DNA from: Ceratotherium simum simum
Taxonomy: Eukaryota; Chordata; Mammalia; Perissodactyla; Rhinocerotidae
NCBI RefSeq assembly: GCF_000283155.1
Contig: NW_004454181.1
Span: forward strand, 27,549,105-27,613,104
Direction: 5' to 3'
Length of the DNA stretch: 64,000 nt
The notes beneath the pieces were generated by a model. It was not told the DNA's origin and searched no databases. It was given only the letters and a program-made list of their open reading frames with translations. The number at the start of each line of letters is the position of its first letter. Position 1 is the stretch's first letter. Shown here in pieces: positions 12,051 to 24,123 of this stretch. Both the position numbers and the translations under genes were made by a program.

Positions 12051-12665
12051 TTTGACCCCTCTGGAGTCCTCCTTGGTGTGGGGTCAGGTCGGGCACTCAG
12101 GTGACAGACGAGTCGTCCCGGCACCAGCTCCTAAACAGTCTGGTCTCTCCCGGGCAGAGCCATCCTCGCCTGGCCTGGCGGCTTCCAGCTTGTGTCTGGA
12201 CGCCCCTGTACACCAGCTCTCTGAGTCCCGGCCTTGGTGCGCAGCTCTGTGAGACAGGGATAACGAGCAGGGAGCTCACGGATGTGAGTGAAACTGCTCT
12301 GGAAAGTAGAAGGGGTTCGAGGGAGGCTGGAGGCAGATGCGGATGAAGCTGTGTGACCAGGGCTCGCTTCAGGCCCCAGCAGAGCCCAGAGGGCAGTGGC
12401 ACCCGGGAACCCTGCCCTCCAGCCCCACTCCTAATGACCACCTCGGGAGACAACACCTCATTATGGGAGGACAGGGCCCTTGTCACTTCTCGAATGTGCA
12501 TCCTCAGTGCCAGGGTGGTGCAGGCACCCAGGGCTCTGAACTGCTACTTGGCTGACAGCTGGAGGTGGTGCAGAGGCCTTCCTCTGGGTGCCAGAAAGAT
12601 TGGGGTTTCCCGGGAGTCATCATTTCTGGGTTTGGCTTGTTCCCCAGATGGGGTGTGGTGAGAGG
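12051..12665. other. Unique GC-rich spacer
   Basis: Nothing recognised. Confidence 0.4.
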
Positions 12666-12669
12666 GGCT

Positions 12670-12790
12670 AGACTTGGCAGATGGCCTGGGCTCTGGTGCT
12701 GGCTCATCCCAGACTCACACTGGAACCCTTTGTCTCTTTGGGCCTCTGTCTCCCCACACGTAAACTGACAGATTGTTCCCATCCAGTGAT
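12670..12790 (+). mobile_element. MIR SINE, degraded
   Basis: Weak MIR match around ctttgggcctctgtctcccc. Confidence 0.45.
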
Positions 12791-12824
12791 AAAATTCTGG
12801 ATTCTTTTTCCAATCTCAAATGAC

Positions 12825-13010
12825 AATAGGTACTTACTGAGTGATTACTGGGTATCAGGGGAAAAGCCTTCCACACACTATCATCTAATCCTCACAGCTC
12901 TAGGAGTAGCCACTATTATTCTCCCACTCTACAGATGAGGACTTCAGGGTCCTGAGAGGCAAGTGCCTTCCCCGAGGTCACACAGCTAGTAACTGACAGC
13001 GATGGAATTT
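12825..13010 (-). mobile_element. MIR SINE
   Basis: Reverse MIR: gtacttactgagtgattact, then tacagatgaggacttcaggg and gaggtcacacagctagtaac. Confidence 0.8.
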
Positions 13011-13779
13011 ATGCTTTCGTAATTTTGTTCAAGTTGCTCCCCGCTCCAGCCCTCACTGTTCTCCCATCCTCATAACTGTGCTGGGCTGGGGGACGTTGCT
13101 CCCCTGAGCACATTCTCCAGAAGCGCCTCCTCTTCAACTAATTTTTAAAGATGGCATTAAGAAAGAGATGGAAGGAAGCTGTGCCAAAGCCATGACTCAT
13201 CATGGAAAGAAGGTAGTCCATGGGCCTTGCCGTGTTAGTAAGCGTGCTGCCTTACCGAAGGTGTGGGCACCACTCCCTCCTTCTCTTCCCCCACCCCAGC
13301 CCTTGCCCAGCCCCACTCCCACCCCGCTCCGAGGACTGGCCACAGCCCTCACCAGCCTGGGAAGGGATGCGTCTCTGGTGGTAGCCTCAGGCCCTTCCAT
13401 GACCAGGGTCAACCCAGTGCTCCAGTTCCCAGGACCAGGCGTCCCAAGGAATGGGGCCCACCGGGGTCTCAGGCCCCTGACCACCACCTCTGCTGCCTGA
13501 GGCTATGGGCTCACCTGCCACCAAGCTCCCCTGAGACCCTCTAATGCCATCAGGTGTGGGTTTTCCAGAAGGGCCTGCCCAGCCTGGGGGAGTGTCTAGT
13601 GTCTGCACCCTGGTCCAACCTACCCAACCCTGCACCGGTCAGTCTCTCTGGAGCAGGTTTCCCACAGTGGGTTCCACAGCTAGTCCGGAACTCATCCCAC
13701 AGTGCACAGTCCAGAGCCACACTTGCCAGCCAGCTCGTGCGTGTTTGGCTCACATTTTGATTTCTTGAAAATGCTGTGA
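13011..13779. other. Unique GC-rich spacer
   Basis: No gene recognised; overlapping frames on both strands are compositional. Confidence 0.4.
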
Positions 13780-14020
13780 GAGGCCGGCCTGGTGGCGCAA
13801 GTGGTTAAGTGCGCGCGCTCTGCTGTGGTGGCCCGGGGTTCGCCGGTTCGGATCCCGGGTGGGCACTGATGCATCACTTGTCAAGCCATGCTGTGGCAGC
13901 GTCCCATATAAAGTGGAGGAAGATGGGCACAGATGTTAGCCCAGGGCCAGTCTTCCTCAGCAAAAAAAGAGGAGGATTGGCAGATGTTAGCACAAGGCTG
14001 ATCTCCTCACAAAAAAAAAA
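13780..14020 (+). mobile_element. ERE SINE, young
   Basis: Plus-strand ERE with intact tRNA-like head (ggccggcctggtggcgcaag) and A-rich tail. A perfect 13-bp target-site duplication gaaaatgctgtga flanks it at 13767-13779 and 14021-14033. Confidence 0.95.
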
Positions 14021-14033
14021 GAAAATGCTGTGA

Positions 14034-16420
14034 AAGATTTGAATTGACCAGCACTCCCTGTGCTGGCCCCGTCACCCTCTTCCCACGCCACTTCTTAGAG
14101 CCCCTGCCACAGGGGTTCACATGGGCATCCTGGCTGGTCACTAAGGACTCTGAAAAGACCACAAAGAGAAGTGATGCCCTGGGCTGGTCAGGAACGGCCT
14201 GGTTTCTGTGATGACGAAGCCTGTGGCCCTGGCTACTGTGAGCAGCCGGCAGAGCGTGGCTCTGGGAAAACCTCTCTGGTCCTCACGGGCATCTAAACAC
14301 AGTAACACAGCAGCCCTGAGGCCCTGCACAACTCAGAGGTCTGGGCAAAGGGTGCGAGAATCCACCACCATCTGGCAGTTTGGTTCCACGGAACTGACAT
14401 CTTCAGCCCTCATCATGAAGGAAGCTCGTGGAAAACACTGGAGGGAAAAACCTGGGATTCTTCCTCCGAGGATATGAAACATACATACACGACTCAAGTG
14501 AAACGAATGTTTCGAATCAGTTGCCGCAATTTAAAAGTATTTCCCGTAAAAATTTGGATTTTTGTCTTCTGTTGAAAAAGTGGAAAATCCGGCAGCACTG
14601 GGCTTGTGCTCTTGTGTGGAAAAATTTGGCAGGAGCTGAGGGTCCTTGTCCTGACTTAGCCCTGAGCTCTTCGTGCAGGATCCTTTTAACCACGGCCCAT
14701 TCTCCTTATACCCAGCCTCCTTTCCTCATTTCTGTCTTCTGCCTCCTCCCACAGGAGGCAGATAACTATCTTTTTTAAACTCCTATGTCATTCATCTGTC
14801 AAAATAAGTTCAATAATTTGAGGAAGCCCTGCACGCTCTGCCCTGCTCTTATTGATGCACAGACCACATGAATATATTAAGGCTCTGAGAAGTCCTGCAA
14901 TTTCCTAAAGCATAATGGTCCCCTCTGATATAGTGGGTGCCTCCCTAGACAGACACTCTGGTCCCTGTGCCTTTGGGGTGGCTCCCACCAGGGTCAGTGC
15001 TTTGGTGTCTTCTCAAAGCACTGTGCAGGTCTCAATGAGCTGGCTGAGGAGCACCTCTGTCATTCAGGGGAAGCTGCCTGTTTGATTCACAGAAGAGACA
15101 GAGACAAAAGGAGATCAGGTGATGAACTTCAAACCCTGAGCCCTGAGTCAGCGTCTCACCCCCAGCCTTGCTTTTGGCCTGGGCGTCCCCTCACAAGCCT
15201 GGCTGATGTCAATGTCCTAAGGGTTATAAATAATTAGAACCTTTCCCCTGGGACCACTGACCCCTGGTTCCAGGCCCTTCTCGGGCTGAGTGTTCTGCTT
15301 AGGTAGGAGTGCTGACTGAGACTCAGGCCACACCAGCGCCCAGAGCAACTCTAGGCACCATCCCATCTTGCCTAGTTCTTTCATGTCAGCTGGCATTTCT
15401 GGGCGAGGGCTTCCTGGAGGGCACTGTTGATTCTGAGTCTGATTCTGTGCTCAGCTTAGCGAATGGGGTGGAGCGCTATGATTGACTGGTAACGCCTGCC
15501 GTGGTTGGAAAGGAAGGAGTAGTGGGTTTGCCCCAAATTGACATCCTGACTCTAGTCTGTGGGTCACTTCAGAAGCCCTTCCTGGAGCTGAGGGGAGCCC
15601 AGGAGAGGCAACTGGGCTCTACAGTTTATAAAGGGAGCTGAGGCACGAAGGAGACAGTTGATGGCACAACCTTCTGGTTGCCAGCTTCAACATGCCTGCC
15701 ACTCCCATAGTCTCCTTCTCAGAAGCAGTCATGTTGGTGCCATGTGATCCCCACTCCCTCTGGTTACAGTCGAGTGGACTGTGGGTGGGGAACCAATCTA
15801 TAGGCTGACTTACCAGCCTTTGAGGTAGCTTGGTGGGAAAATCAACTGTACCAAGTAGATCCTCTTGGGGAATGTGCCCTGAAAGCAAAGGGTAGAACAG
15901 CTGGTCGCAAAAACAGAAGCTGTAAGGTGAACAACCAGAGGTGGAGAGAGAGAGGAGAGAAGCTGAATGGGGTTAATGGTATACACTGGAGTGACAACCC
16001 CCCAATTCCTGTAGCTGACACACCAGCTCCCGGGGGTCACCTGGGACAAGGATGTGGGAGGGCAAAAGTGATGCATGGTGGATTATCAATAATCGGGCCC
16101 CTGTAACCACTGAACCTGTTTCTGCCCAAAGGGAATTTTCCTGCGCCGAGGGCTGGCCCCCACCTCCAGGCCTGCCTGGGTCTCAGCCTCCGGAGAGCAT
16201 GTCAGCGAGATCATGCAGTGGGGCTGAATGAAGTGACAGCAAACTTCAGTTAGAACTCGTGCACTGTGGGTGACATCCACCCTCACTGCAGGGTCTAGTC
16301 AGGGGTCTCAGTGTGGGGTGGGGGCGGGGCCTTAAGAGAACTCGTGGGAATCTGTCACAGGCTGCTTCAGCCTTTCATTCTTCCATGAATATTGATAGTG
16401 AGCAGATAAAAGCTGGGCTT
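14034..16420. other. Unique intergenic DNA
   Basis: About 2.4 kb with no gene or confident repeat. A CGTGGGAA match to the RBPJ consensus lies just inside its right end (about 16344). Confidence 0.4.
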
Positions 16421-16640
16421 GCCAGCCAGACCACCTGGATCTGAATCCTGGCTCTGCCACTTACCAATAGAGTGACTTCGGGCAAGTCAGGTAAGCTCTC
16501 TGCACCTCAGTTTCCTCAGCTGTTAAGTGGGGGCAATGATGGCCCCTCACCAGGTTGTTGTGAGGGATAAATATAAGCCTATAGTAATGTCAGGCCCCGT
16601 GCCAGGTGGTGAAGGTACAAAGTGGACTTGGCCCCTGCCC
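16421..16640 (+). mobile_element. MIR SINE
   Basis: Well preserved MIR: tggctctgccacttaccaat, cctcagtttcctcagctgtt and gttgttgtgagggataaat. Confidence 0.85.
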
Positions 16641-17030
16641 TCGAGGAGCTGAGTCTAGAATTCAGTGGCCACTGAGGGCCCCTGCCTACCTTTGTCTTCC
16701 ATGCTGTGGGGAAACTGGTCTTTTCTGGGCCTGATCTTAGCCAACCTTGGCGAGACTGCCCCCCGCCCCTGCATGTCTGATCCTGCTCCAACCCCCCCGC
16801 CCAGCCCCGGCTGGCACGTGCTGACAGGCTTCGCAGTGGCCTGTGCCCAAGGGGAAGGAGGCGTTCAGGGCTGTGAGTCAGGAAGACCCCAGCAGCTCAG
16901 GGGGCCGCAGGGATGGAGGAGCGAGGCCAGGCAAGAAACACTAACACCACCAGGAGCAGGCGCAGGGCCTCCCTCTACCGAGGGGCCGCTGTGTGGCAGT
17001 TCCATGCTTCTCGACATCCCTGTGTTCATT
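16641..17030. other. Unique GC-rich spacer
   Basis: Nothing recognised. Confidence 0.4.
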
Positions 17031-17470
17031 TCCGAGGGCTGCCGTAGCACATTACCATAAACTGGGTGGCTTAAAACAACAGAAACGTATTCTCTCACAG
17101 CTCCTGAGGCCAGAAGTCCAAAATCAAGGTGTCAGCTGGGCCGCACTCTGTCCAAAGGCTCTAGAGGCGAGTCCCTCCTCGCCTCTTCCAGCCTCTGGTG
17201 GCTTCTGGCGTTCCCCGCTTCTGGCAGCATCACTTCCATCTCCGCCTCCGTCTTCACATGGCGTTGTCTCTGTGGGGATCTGTGTTTTGTCTCTGTGTTC
17301 AAATTTCCCAAAAGGACACTAGTCATATCGGGTTAAGGGCTCACCCTAATCTAGTATGACCTCTTCTTAACTTGATTATGTCCGCCAAGGTCCTATTTTC
17401 AAATAAAGTTACATTCACAGGTTCCGGGTAGATGTGAATTTTGGGGGTATGCCATTCAACCCAGTACAAT
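17031..17470 (-). mobile_element. MLT1-class MaLR LTR
   Basis: Reverse complement of MLT1: actgggtggcttaaaacaac, cttcacatggcgttgtctc, and ending caacccagtaca. Non-coding. Confidence 0.8.
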
Positions 17471-17595
17471 CCCTTACCCATCACCTATTAGAGTGAATTC
17501 GACGCTATTTTCCCCATTTTACAGATAAGAAAGCTGAGGCACAGCTCAGCCTAAGGCCGTACAGCAAGCTGGACTTCAAACCCAGTCTCTGACCT
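17471..17595 (-). mobile_element. MIR SINE fragment
   Basis: Contains ccccattttacagataagaa and a degraded core. Confidence 0.65.
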
Positions 17596-18790
17596 ACAAA
17601 GGCCTCTGAGTCCCTAACCATGACCAGACGCTGTGGCACTGGAGGAGGGTCCCCAGCCACACTCATGAGGAAGAAGGAAGCAGCAACAAAAAATTCCTTC
17701 TCAGGGCAATGTCCAAGGCTGCTTATCAGCCCGGGGACCGGACTTCAGCCCCCTAGCCCTCCTCCCCTCCTTCTCCAGCCTGGCCACCCTCAGCCCTTCC
17801 CGGCAGCAGGCAGGAAGCAGCTTAACCTAATGCTCTGCCAAGGTCTGTTCGTGCTGACCTGGCCCGAATAAGCCAGCAGCAGCTCAGGAGAAAAAGCAGT
17901 GGCTGGAATGAGCTGGAAAGAATGTTTATCTGGGGCCAACAGAAGGGAGAGGGCTGGAGCCCACAGCCAGAGGCCCACTCGCCTGGGAAGGGCCCTTATC
18001 TCCTCTGCGAGGCTGGGCTCTCCCATGAGTGTGATGACCAGAGGCTCAAAGTGGTGGGACCCAGCCCTGTCGCCTGTCCTCGGGCCCTGAGCGAGCTCAG
18101 AGAGCTGCTGATTCAGATCACAGGGGTATGTTCATCAGGGCAGGGAGGGCCCTTAGACACAGCCAAGCCCAGGGCTATCAAACAAATGGTGGGCCTACCA
18201 TCAGACTCCCTTCCTCTGAATCCTCCTCAACACAGTGCCCCGTCCAACTACCATCAATCCATTGGAGCTGGCACAAGACTTAAAAACTGCCCTGGGGTTC
18301 TAACTCCAGACCCAGGAGTCGGAGCCTCCATACTACCTCCCTGAGGGGTTGAAGATCTCCCTCCAGGTCCTGTGGTCTGAAGAGGGAGGTAGGTCAGGGC
18401 CAGGTGTCCCAATCCAGATCCCAGGCCCTTTTTCATGACACTCAGACATTTCACAAAGGGTGACACCCAAGCCTTCCTGTCTTTCCAGTCCCTGTGAATC
18501 ATTCCCGGCTGCTGCCAAGAACCAGGCTTCACAGCTGTCGCGATTGCAGCCCTGGCGCTGGCATCCGGGACAGCAGCTGCTGCTCCAGCACCCACCCGCC
18601 CCCAGGCCAGGCTGCTCGGTGTAGTGGGAAAGCTCAGAATGGTTTTGAAGTACAGGTAGGAGTTTTCCCAGTCAAGAAAGTTCAAGGAGGGAATTCTGGG
18701 CAGAAGAATCAGCCCATACAGAGGGCCAGACAGAGCTGAAGGGGGAAGAGAGCTGGGGTAGGGGCTGAAGGGACACATGAAGCCACTGTC
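17596..18790. other. Unique intergenic DNA
   Basis: GC-rich; a minus-strand open frame of 179 codons (18254-18793) has no recognisable domain. Confidence 0.4.
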
Positions 18791-18794
18791 CACA

Positions 18795-18910
18795 AGTCCT
18801 GGGCTCTGGTCTCTGCTTAGTTACGATGTTGCTGTGGCACCTGGTGCAAGCAAGTCCCTGCCCTTCTGGGCCTCGGTATCCCGATCTGTAGAGTAGGGAG
18901 CAGGGCCGAG
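18795..18910 (+). mobile_element. MIR SINE, degraded
   Basis: Weak match centred on cttctgggcctcggtatccc. Confidence 0.45.
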
Positions 18911-19260
18911 TACTCACTACAGGCCGTTCCTGCCTTGTCAGGGGTCCCCAGTGCCCTCCCGCTCCCCATCCTGGCCAATGGAGGGGTCCAGTGCTGATCC
19001 CTGGAGAGGCCCTGCCTGGCTGGGAGCTGGCCCAGCTGTCTCTGGACTCGGCAAGGCCCAGCCCAGGACTAGGGGGAGAGAGACTGTGTCCTGCTCACCT
19101 CTGTTCACTGGGGCAGGAGGCAGCCTGGCAAAGGGTACCAGGCACACACTGCTCTGCCCCCGGGTGAGTCATGTGCCCCCTCTGGGCCCTTCGCTCAGTA
19201 GTGCAACAGGACTCTTGGCCCCGGGAGTAGGCGGGCCAGCTGGAGCCGGGGTGGGGGCGG
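18911..19260. other. Unique G-rich spacer leading into the gap
   Basis: Composition becomes strongly G-rich toward 19260; no gene recognised. Confidence 0.4.
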
Positions 19261-19360
19261 NNNNNNNNNNNNNNNNNNNNNNNNNNNNNNNNNNNNNNNN
19301 NNNNNNNNNNNNNNNNNNNNNNNNNNNNNNNNNNNNNNNNNNNNNNNNNNNNNNNNNNNN
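19261..19360. other. Assembly gap (100 N)
   Basis: Exactly 100 N, the placeholder length for an unsized gap. G-rich runs flank both sides, suggesting a sequencing-refractory stretch. Confidence 0.99.
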
Positions 19361-19640
19361 GGGGGTGGGGGGTGGGGGATGCCTGCAGAGCCGAGGAATG
19401 TGTTTACTTCCCCTTGTGCTGGAAGGAAACTGAGCAAGGCCCCAGCTGGATTTCTTCCCAACCAGGCCAGCAGGTCTCTCCACCTCCTCCCCAGACTGGA
19501 CACATTGTTCTAGGAAGCCCCTCCCACCAGCCACATTTCGGGGGGTTCTCCCTCGCTTTATCCCTCCGCAGGTATAAACCGGAGCCAATCGGGGCCGTCC
19601 ACTGATGTCAGACTCTCTGCCTGGAACCAGGACCCTGCTC
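19361..19640. other. Unique spacer with TATA- and CCAAT-like motifs
   Basis: TATAAA at about 19573 and gccaatcgg at about 19584 occur close together, but no exon or gene is recognised. Confidence 0.35.
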
Positions 19641-19760
19641 TCCCCCTAGCTCTGTGTTTATTCACTGTGGGGCCCTGACAAGTCACTTGCCCTCTCCAGC
19701 CTCAGTTTCCCCTTTCTATTACACAGGGATGGGATGAGGTGAGCTCCAAGGGACCCTTCA
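19641..19760 (+). mobile_element. MIR SINE, degraded
   Basis: Match at ctctccagcctcagtttccc. Confidence 0.5.
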
Positions 19761-19844
19761 GTCCCAGGAGTGAGGGCCTGAAACCTCCCGGGAAGGCAGG
19801 GTGATCTGATGGCTCTGAGCACAGGCTGTCACTCACTCACCAGG

Positions 19845-20195
19845 GTTTCAGCACCTGAATGTGCCAGGCTCTGGGTTCTAGGTGCCGCGGAGCCAGTGGC
19901 CAACAAGACAGAGGCAATCCCAGCCTCTGTGAGGGAGACGACGGCGTGGAACAAACGCCTCTTCATAAACTGTGGTGTGTGCTGAGGAGGAGAAGATTCA
20001 TTATGAATGAAGCATCAGAGAGGGAAGAGATGGGGGACCAGGGAAGGCCTCGCCCAGGAGGTGACATTTAAGCTGAGATGTGGAGGAGCAGATGGTGTCA
20101 CTGTCATTAAGAAAGGAGCAGAAGGGCATTCCAGGTTGTGGGGCGAGTCTGTCTGAAGGAGAGAGGAGGAAAGGCTAGGTAGACGGCGTGGGGAT
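19845..20195 (-). mobile_element. L2 LINE fragment
   Basis: Reverse-complement L2: aggaggtgacatttaagct, gggcattccagg and neighbouring segments. Confidence 0.7.
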
Positions 20196-20199
20196 CAAG

Positions 20200-20365
20200 G
20201 AGCTGATTCCACCTTGATCAGCCCTTAACCTCCCCCAGGCTCACTGGCATCATCTGTAAGTTAGCGATAATATCTAACTTGCAGGATACTCATGAAGATT
20301 TAATTACATAGTGCTGCCTGCTTATTTCAGGGCCTTGCCAAGAATAAGCACTCAATAAATGGCAG
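20200..20365 (+). mobile_element. MIR SINE
   Basis: MIR 3' half ending in gcactcaataaatggcagc. Confidence 0.65.
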
Positions 20366-21089
20366 CAAAGTATCTAGTTATGCACTGTGCATACATGATT
20401 TATATCTCTTGGTCTGGTTATATTTTATAATCCACTCCTCTTGTAAATCTTTATTTTTCTGCTCCTATTTTTAATTTACATTTTCCTGTTACATTTTATG
20501 TATTCCTTCAAATTTCTGTAAAGGGGACATTATTATTATTACTATTACTATTGCTATAGTAATAAAATGAAATTGTGGGAGAATGCTTTCAAGTGCAAAT
20601 GTGAGGAATTCTTATCACCTATTCCCAGGGGCTCAGGGTGCATTGATATATAACATATGGCGTCACAGAATCAAAAGCTCCTTGCACAGCTGAAGCCTCA
20701 CGCATGTGCGGGGAGCTGTGGACGCTGGGCGTCTTTCCCACAGGGCTTTGGGAAATGACGTGGGGGAAGCCCTGAAATCAGGCAGGCCTGTGAGAAGGAG
20801 AGGGAACCAGCGAAGAGAAGTCCTGGGAGCCTGTGAGCAGCGTCAGCAGGACTCTAGTCAGCCCTCCTGAGGGAGAGAACTCTGCTGTACGCAGACTGAA
20901 CGAATGAAGATGAGGAAGAATTTTCTAACACGTTCCCAGCAATTCTCTTCCAAAGATGAAATGACGATAAGAGACAGTAGTTGTGTGAGCTGTACAATTA
21001 TCTAAGCGATGTTTTGGAGAGGATTCTGTGTGTTTGGGGGGTGGTAGTGAAAGATATGAGAAAGTTGCAAGAGATGATGTCCTCAATTA
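20366..21089. other. AT-rich spacer with trinucleotide repeat
   Basis: It includes an ATT/ACT-type microsatellite at about 20530-20560; otherwise unique. Confidence 0.45.
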
Positions 21090-21560
21090 GGATTTGATTT
21101 GACTATAGGAAACAGAAGTCCAAAACACTGGCTTATAAAACTACATGGATGCTTATTTCTCCCTCCCAAAAAAGTATAAAGGTGGGTGGTCCAGGGCTGG
21201 TGTGCTGGCTCTGCTCTACCTAATCCTTCTGGTTCACATCCACCTTTCCTACGGTGTGGCCCTCATCCTCATGGTACAAAATGGTAGCCATCATATCTAC
21301 ATTTCAGGAAGAAAGATGAAAGAAGGGACAGAATCAGAATGGTGAAGGGACAAAGATGGAAAGGGCAAAGGAAGATTCTCGGAAGCTGCCAGGTGACGTT
21401 TATGGTCACATACCATTGGCCAGAACTAAGTCACATGGCTGTGCCTAGTGGCAAAGGAGGATGGGAAATGTAGTCTTTATTCTGGGTAGCCATGGTTCCA
21501 GTTAATAAGTCCATCTTTGTGGAAGGGGAGAATGGATGGTGAGGAACAACCAGCTTGATA
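21090..21560. repeat. Ancient interspersed repeat, family not named
   Basis: It resembles a known dispersed element with the segment 'cattggccagaactaagtca' followed by gcaaaggaggatgggaaatg. I recognise the pattern but cannot assign the family safely. Confidence 0.5.
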
Positions 21561-22239
21561 TTTCTGATCTCTTTTAGCACCAAAAGTCCATGAGTTTGTG
21601 ATTCTCGACCCTCTATCACTATAGCCAAGGTCTGAACCCTGCTCTTGACCCAAAGTGGGTATCTGAGTGGAATAGGACCTCCTGAGACTGCAAGGGGAGG
21701 CAGGGAAGGCTCAAAGAGATGCCTGATATTAGAGAGGGGACAGCCTCTTTGTTCTTCATGCTGACTGAGTGCCATCCTGATGTTTAGAAGCAGCCTACAA
21801 AATTTCCTTTCCTTGGGGCAATGAAATATTCCATCCTTGGCTTTCAAAGGTGGGCAATTTATGAAATGCACACTTGAAGAATGTTTCCATAGCTATGCAA
21901 AAATGGAGGTGAAACTGTTGTCCACTATGTCAGGAAATGCCCTCGATTAAGTTGCTTGTGCGAAAGGATCCATTCTGGAATTCAGAATCAGGAAAATACT
22001 TATCTCCAGCTGAGCTCTTATGATTTCCTTTCTCTGTTTACACATCAGATAATGCAGTGGCCCTCTGCTGTGTTTGCCCTCTTAGCATTATGACTCCTCC
22101 TCCTCCTTTTGGTGACATCACCTGCTTTTCTTTTGGGACCCTCCGCCCCCCACCCCCGGCTTTCAGTCCACCTGGTTCTGTTGCGGCTAATTCTACCCTT
22201 TCTTCTCCTCCAGGGGGTGGGCACAATACCCAGGCCTGG
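21561..22239. other. Unique or highly decayed repeat DNA
   Basis: Nothing assignable. Confidence 0.35.
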
Positions 22240-22682
22240 CTAACCGGTGTCATGGTGATTGGTTCCTGGACTGGATCATGGTCCAGTCTGGGCCATGAAA
22301 TGACACCCTGGAACTTTTCCTGAAATTCCTGAGGAATGGGAGGAGACACATCCTTTCTATTGGGGGTGCTAAGCTGATAAGACGCAAATTTGAAGTTGCT
22401 GGTGGCCATCTTTGCACCTTGTAGAAAGAGCTCACTTGAGAATGAGGCCAACACAGAAGACAGCAGAGCAGAGAACAGAAAGTATGACACATGCCTAATG
22501 ACATTACTTGAACCTTTGGATCTAGCCATGCCTGAAACCACTCCATCTCTGAATTTTCCAGTATATCTCTGCCCTGAATTTCCCAGTATATGAGTCAATT
22601 CGTTCTCTTTTTTGCTTAAGCCAGTTTGCACAGGGTTCCCATCACTTGCAAATGAAATAGTCCCCAACAATACACTAACCAA
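22240..22682 (+). repeat. Ancient interspersed repeat (LTR-like end)
   Basis: The 3' part (aagccagtttgcacagggtt, cacttgcaaatgaaatagtc) resembles a widespread mammalian element. A minus-strand open frame of 214 codons covers it but is antisense to the repeat. It contains an imperfect internal duplication at about 22547-22591. Confidence 0.5.
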
Positions 22683-22899
22683 AGTGCAATTCTTCCTAGA
22701 AGTAGAGATGAGAATTTTGTGATTCAGAATGCTAAATTATCCCAGGTGCCTGGTATGCCTGCTGCTCGCTTCTTTCACAGGAAACATGTTGGGAGCTCAA
22801 TGAGCGTGCCCACTGTGGCAGAGCACCAGCAGAAGTGGTTTGCACTGATTCCCCTCACCCCTGTGCATGTGTGCCACTCTTCCCACTGGGGGTGAAGTC
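22683..22899. other. Unique spacer
   Basis: Nothing recognised. Confidence 0.35.
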
Positions 22900-23353
22900 T
22901 GTTTTCCTCCCCCTAAATCATGACCCTGGGCTTGTTCTATGACTTGCTTTGACCAATAGATTGTGGCTTCAGTGATGCTGTGCTAGTTCCAGGCTTAGTC
23001 TTGAGAGGCCTGGCGGCTTTTGCTTTTGCTCTTAGAGCCCTGAGCTGCCATGTAAACAAGTCTGGCCACCCTGCTGGAGAAACCAAGCGAGAGAGGAGGC
23101 CTAGGCAGTGCCTAGATGTTCCAGTCACCACAGCAGAGCACTAAACCTGTGAGGGAAGACATCTTGGACATTCTAGTCCCAGCCAAGCTTCCCACTGAAT
23201 GCAGCTGCCTGAGTGGTCCCAGCGAACACCATGTGGTGGAAAAGAACCACTCTGGTGAGCCCAGCCAACCACAAAATCATAAGAAATAATAAACTTCTGT
23301 TTTAAGCCACTAAGTTTTGGGTTGGTTTGTTACGCAGCAAGAGCTGACTGAAA
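22900..23353 (+). mobile_element. MaLR (MLT1-like) LTR, older subfamily
   Basis: The 3' end carries aataataaacttctgtttta, gccactaagttttgggttgg and tttgttacgcagcaagagct, typical of old MLT1 LTRs. Non-coding. Confidence 0.6.
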
Positions 23354-24123
23354 CTAGCAACTTTGGAATATCAGGATGTGTCCCTCGTGTCTTATTTGAA
23401 TGAGGACCTCACTGAGAAATGGTGGTGGGAAGTGTTGGGACTGAGGGTCAGATGAGCGGAGCATCAGGGCTGAGACTCTTGAACAATGAGGAGAGGAAGT
23501 CCCCTTCAGCGCCGGGAGGGTCCTGGGTGGCTGGGAACTCCCCTTGAGGAAGAGAGAGGCCAAAGCCGAGGTTTCAGCTCAGGAGCCTGACTGACGGTGG
23601 ATGGGAAACACTGTTTGGAAGGTAGTGGTTCAAATGTCCTTCAGCCCAGCCACCTTCAGGGAGTGAGGGGCGGGGGGGAGGCACAGCCTGGCTGCCCGAA
23701 TACCCCAGGCAGACATGGACGTGCTGGCAGGGAGTGAGCCCTTCCACAGCTCCCCTCAGGACATGTAGGGAGGAGGGAGGGGCCCCTAAGGGCCAGAGTA
23801 TAGTGGGATGGCCGGGAAGCGGCAGGGTGGGCCAGGGGCTCTGCAATCACAGACCACGGGGTCCTCCCAGGGCTAGAAGGCCCCGGGTCCGAGAAACAAG
23901 GCTTATGCTTTTCATGCTTCTACCCTCCTGTTTTCCTTTTTCATTATCCTGTTTTATTGGGGATTTAACCTTCTAAATCATCTCAAATCCTTTCTGGAAG
24001 TGAGCGGGAGGCAGTAGGTCACAGATGCCTGCGAGCTGGGATTCTCTCTGGAACAGCAGGAGGAGGGAGCAGAGCTGACAGACCCCCTCTGGCTCCACCC
24101 GCTCCTCTCTGGGGAGGCCCCCA
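23354..24123. other. Unique intergenic DNA
   Basis: No gene or repeat recognised. Confidence 0.4.

Noticed and set aside
13800..13880. tRNA-like sequence
   Set aside because: It is the tRNA-derived head of an ERE SINE, without a full functional cloverleaf; not a tRNA gene.
13905..13920. CArG-like CCATATAAAG in ERE copies
   Set aside because: It fails the final GG and is a standard part of the ERE body, so not counted as an SRF site.
19565..19600. TATAAA next to a CCAAT-like motif
   Set aside because: No exon, donor or CpG support nearby; left as a weak motif pair.
22038..22682. 214-codon minus-strand open frame
   Set aside because: It lies largely within and antisense to an ancient dispersed repeat, with no recognised protein family.
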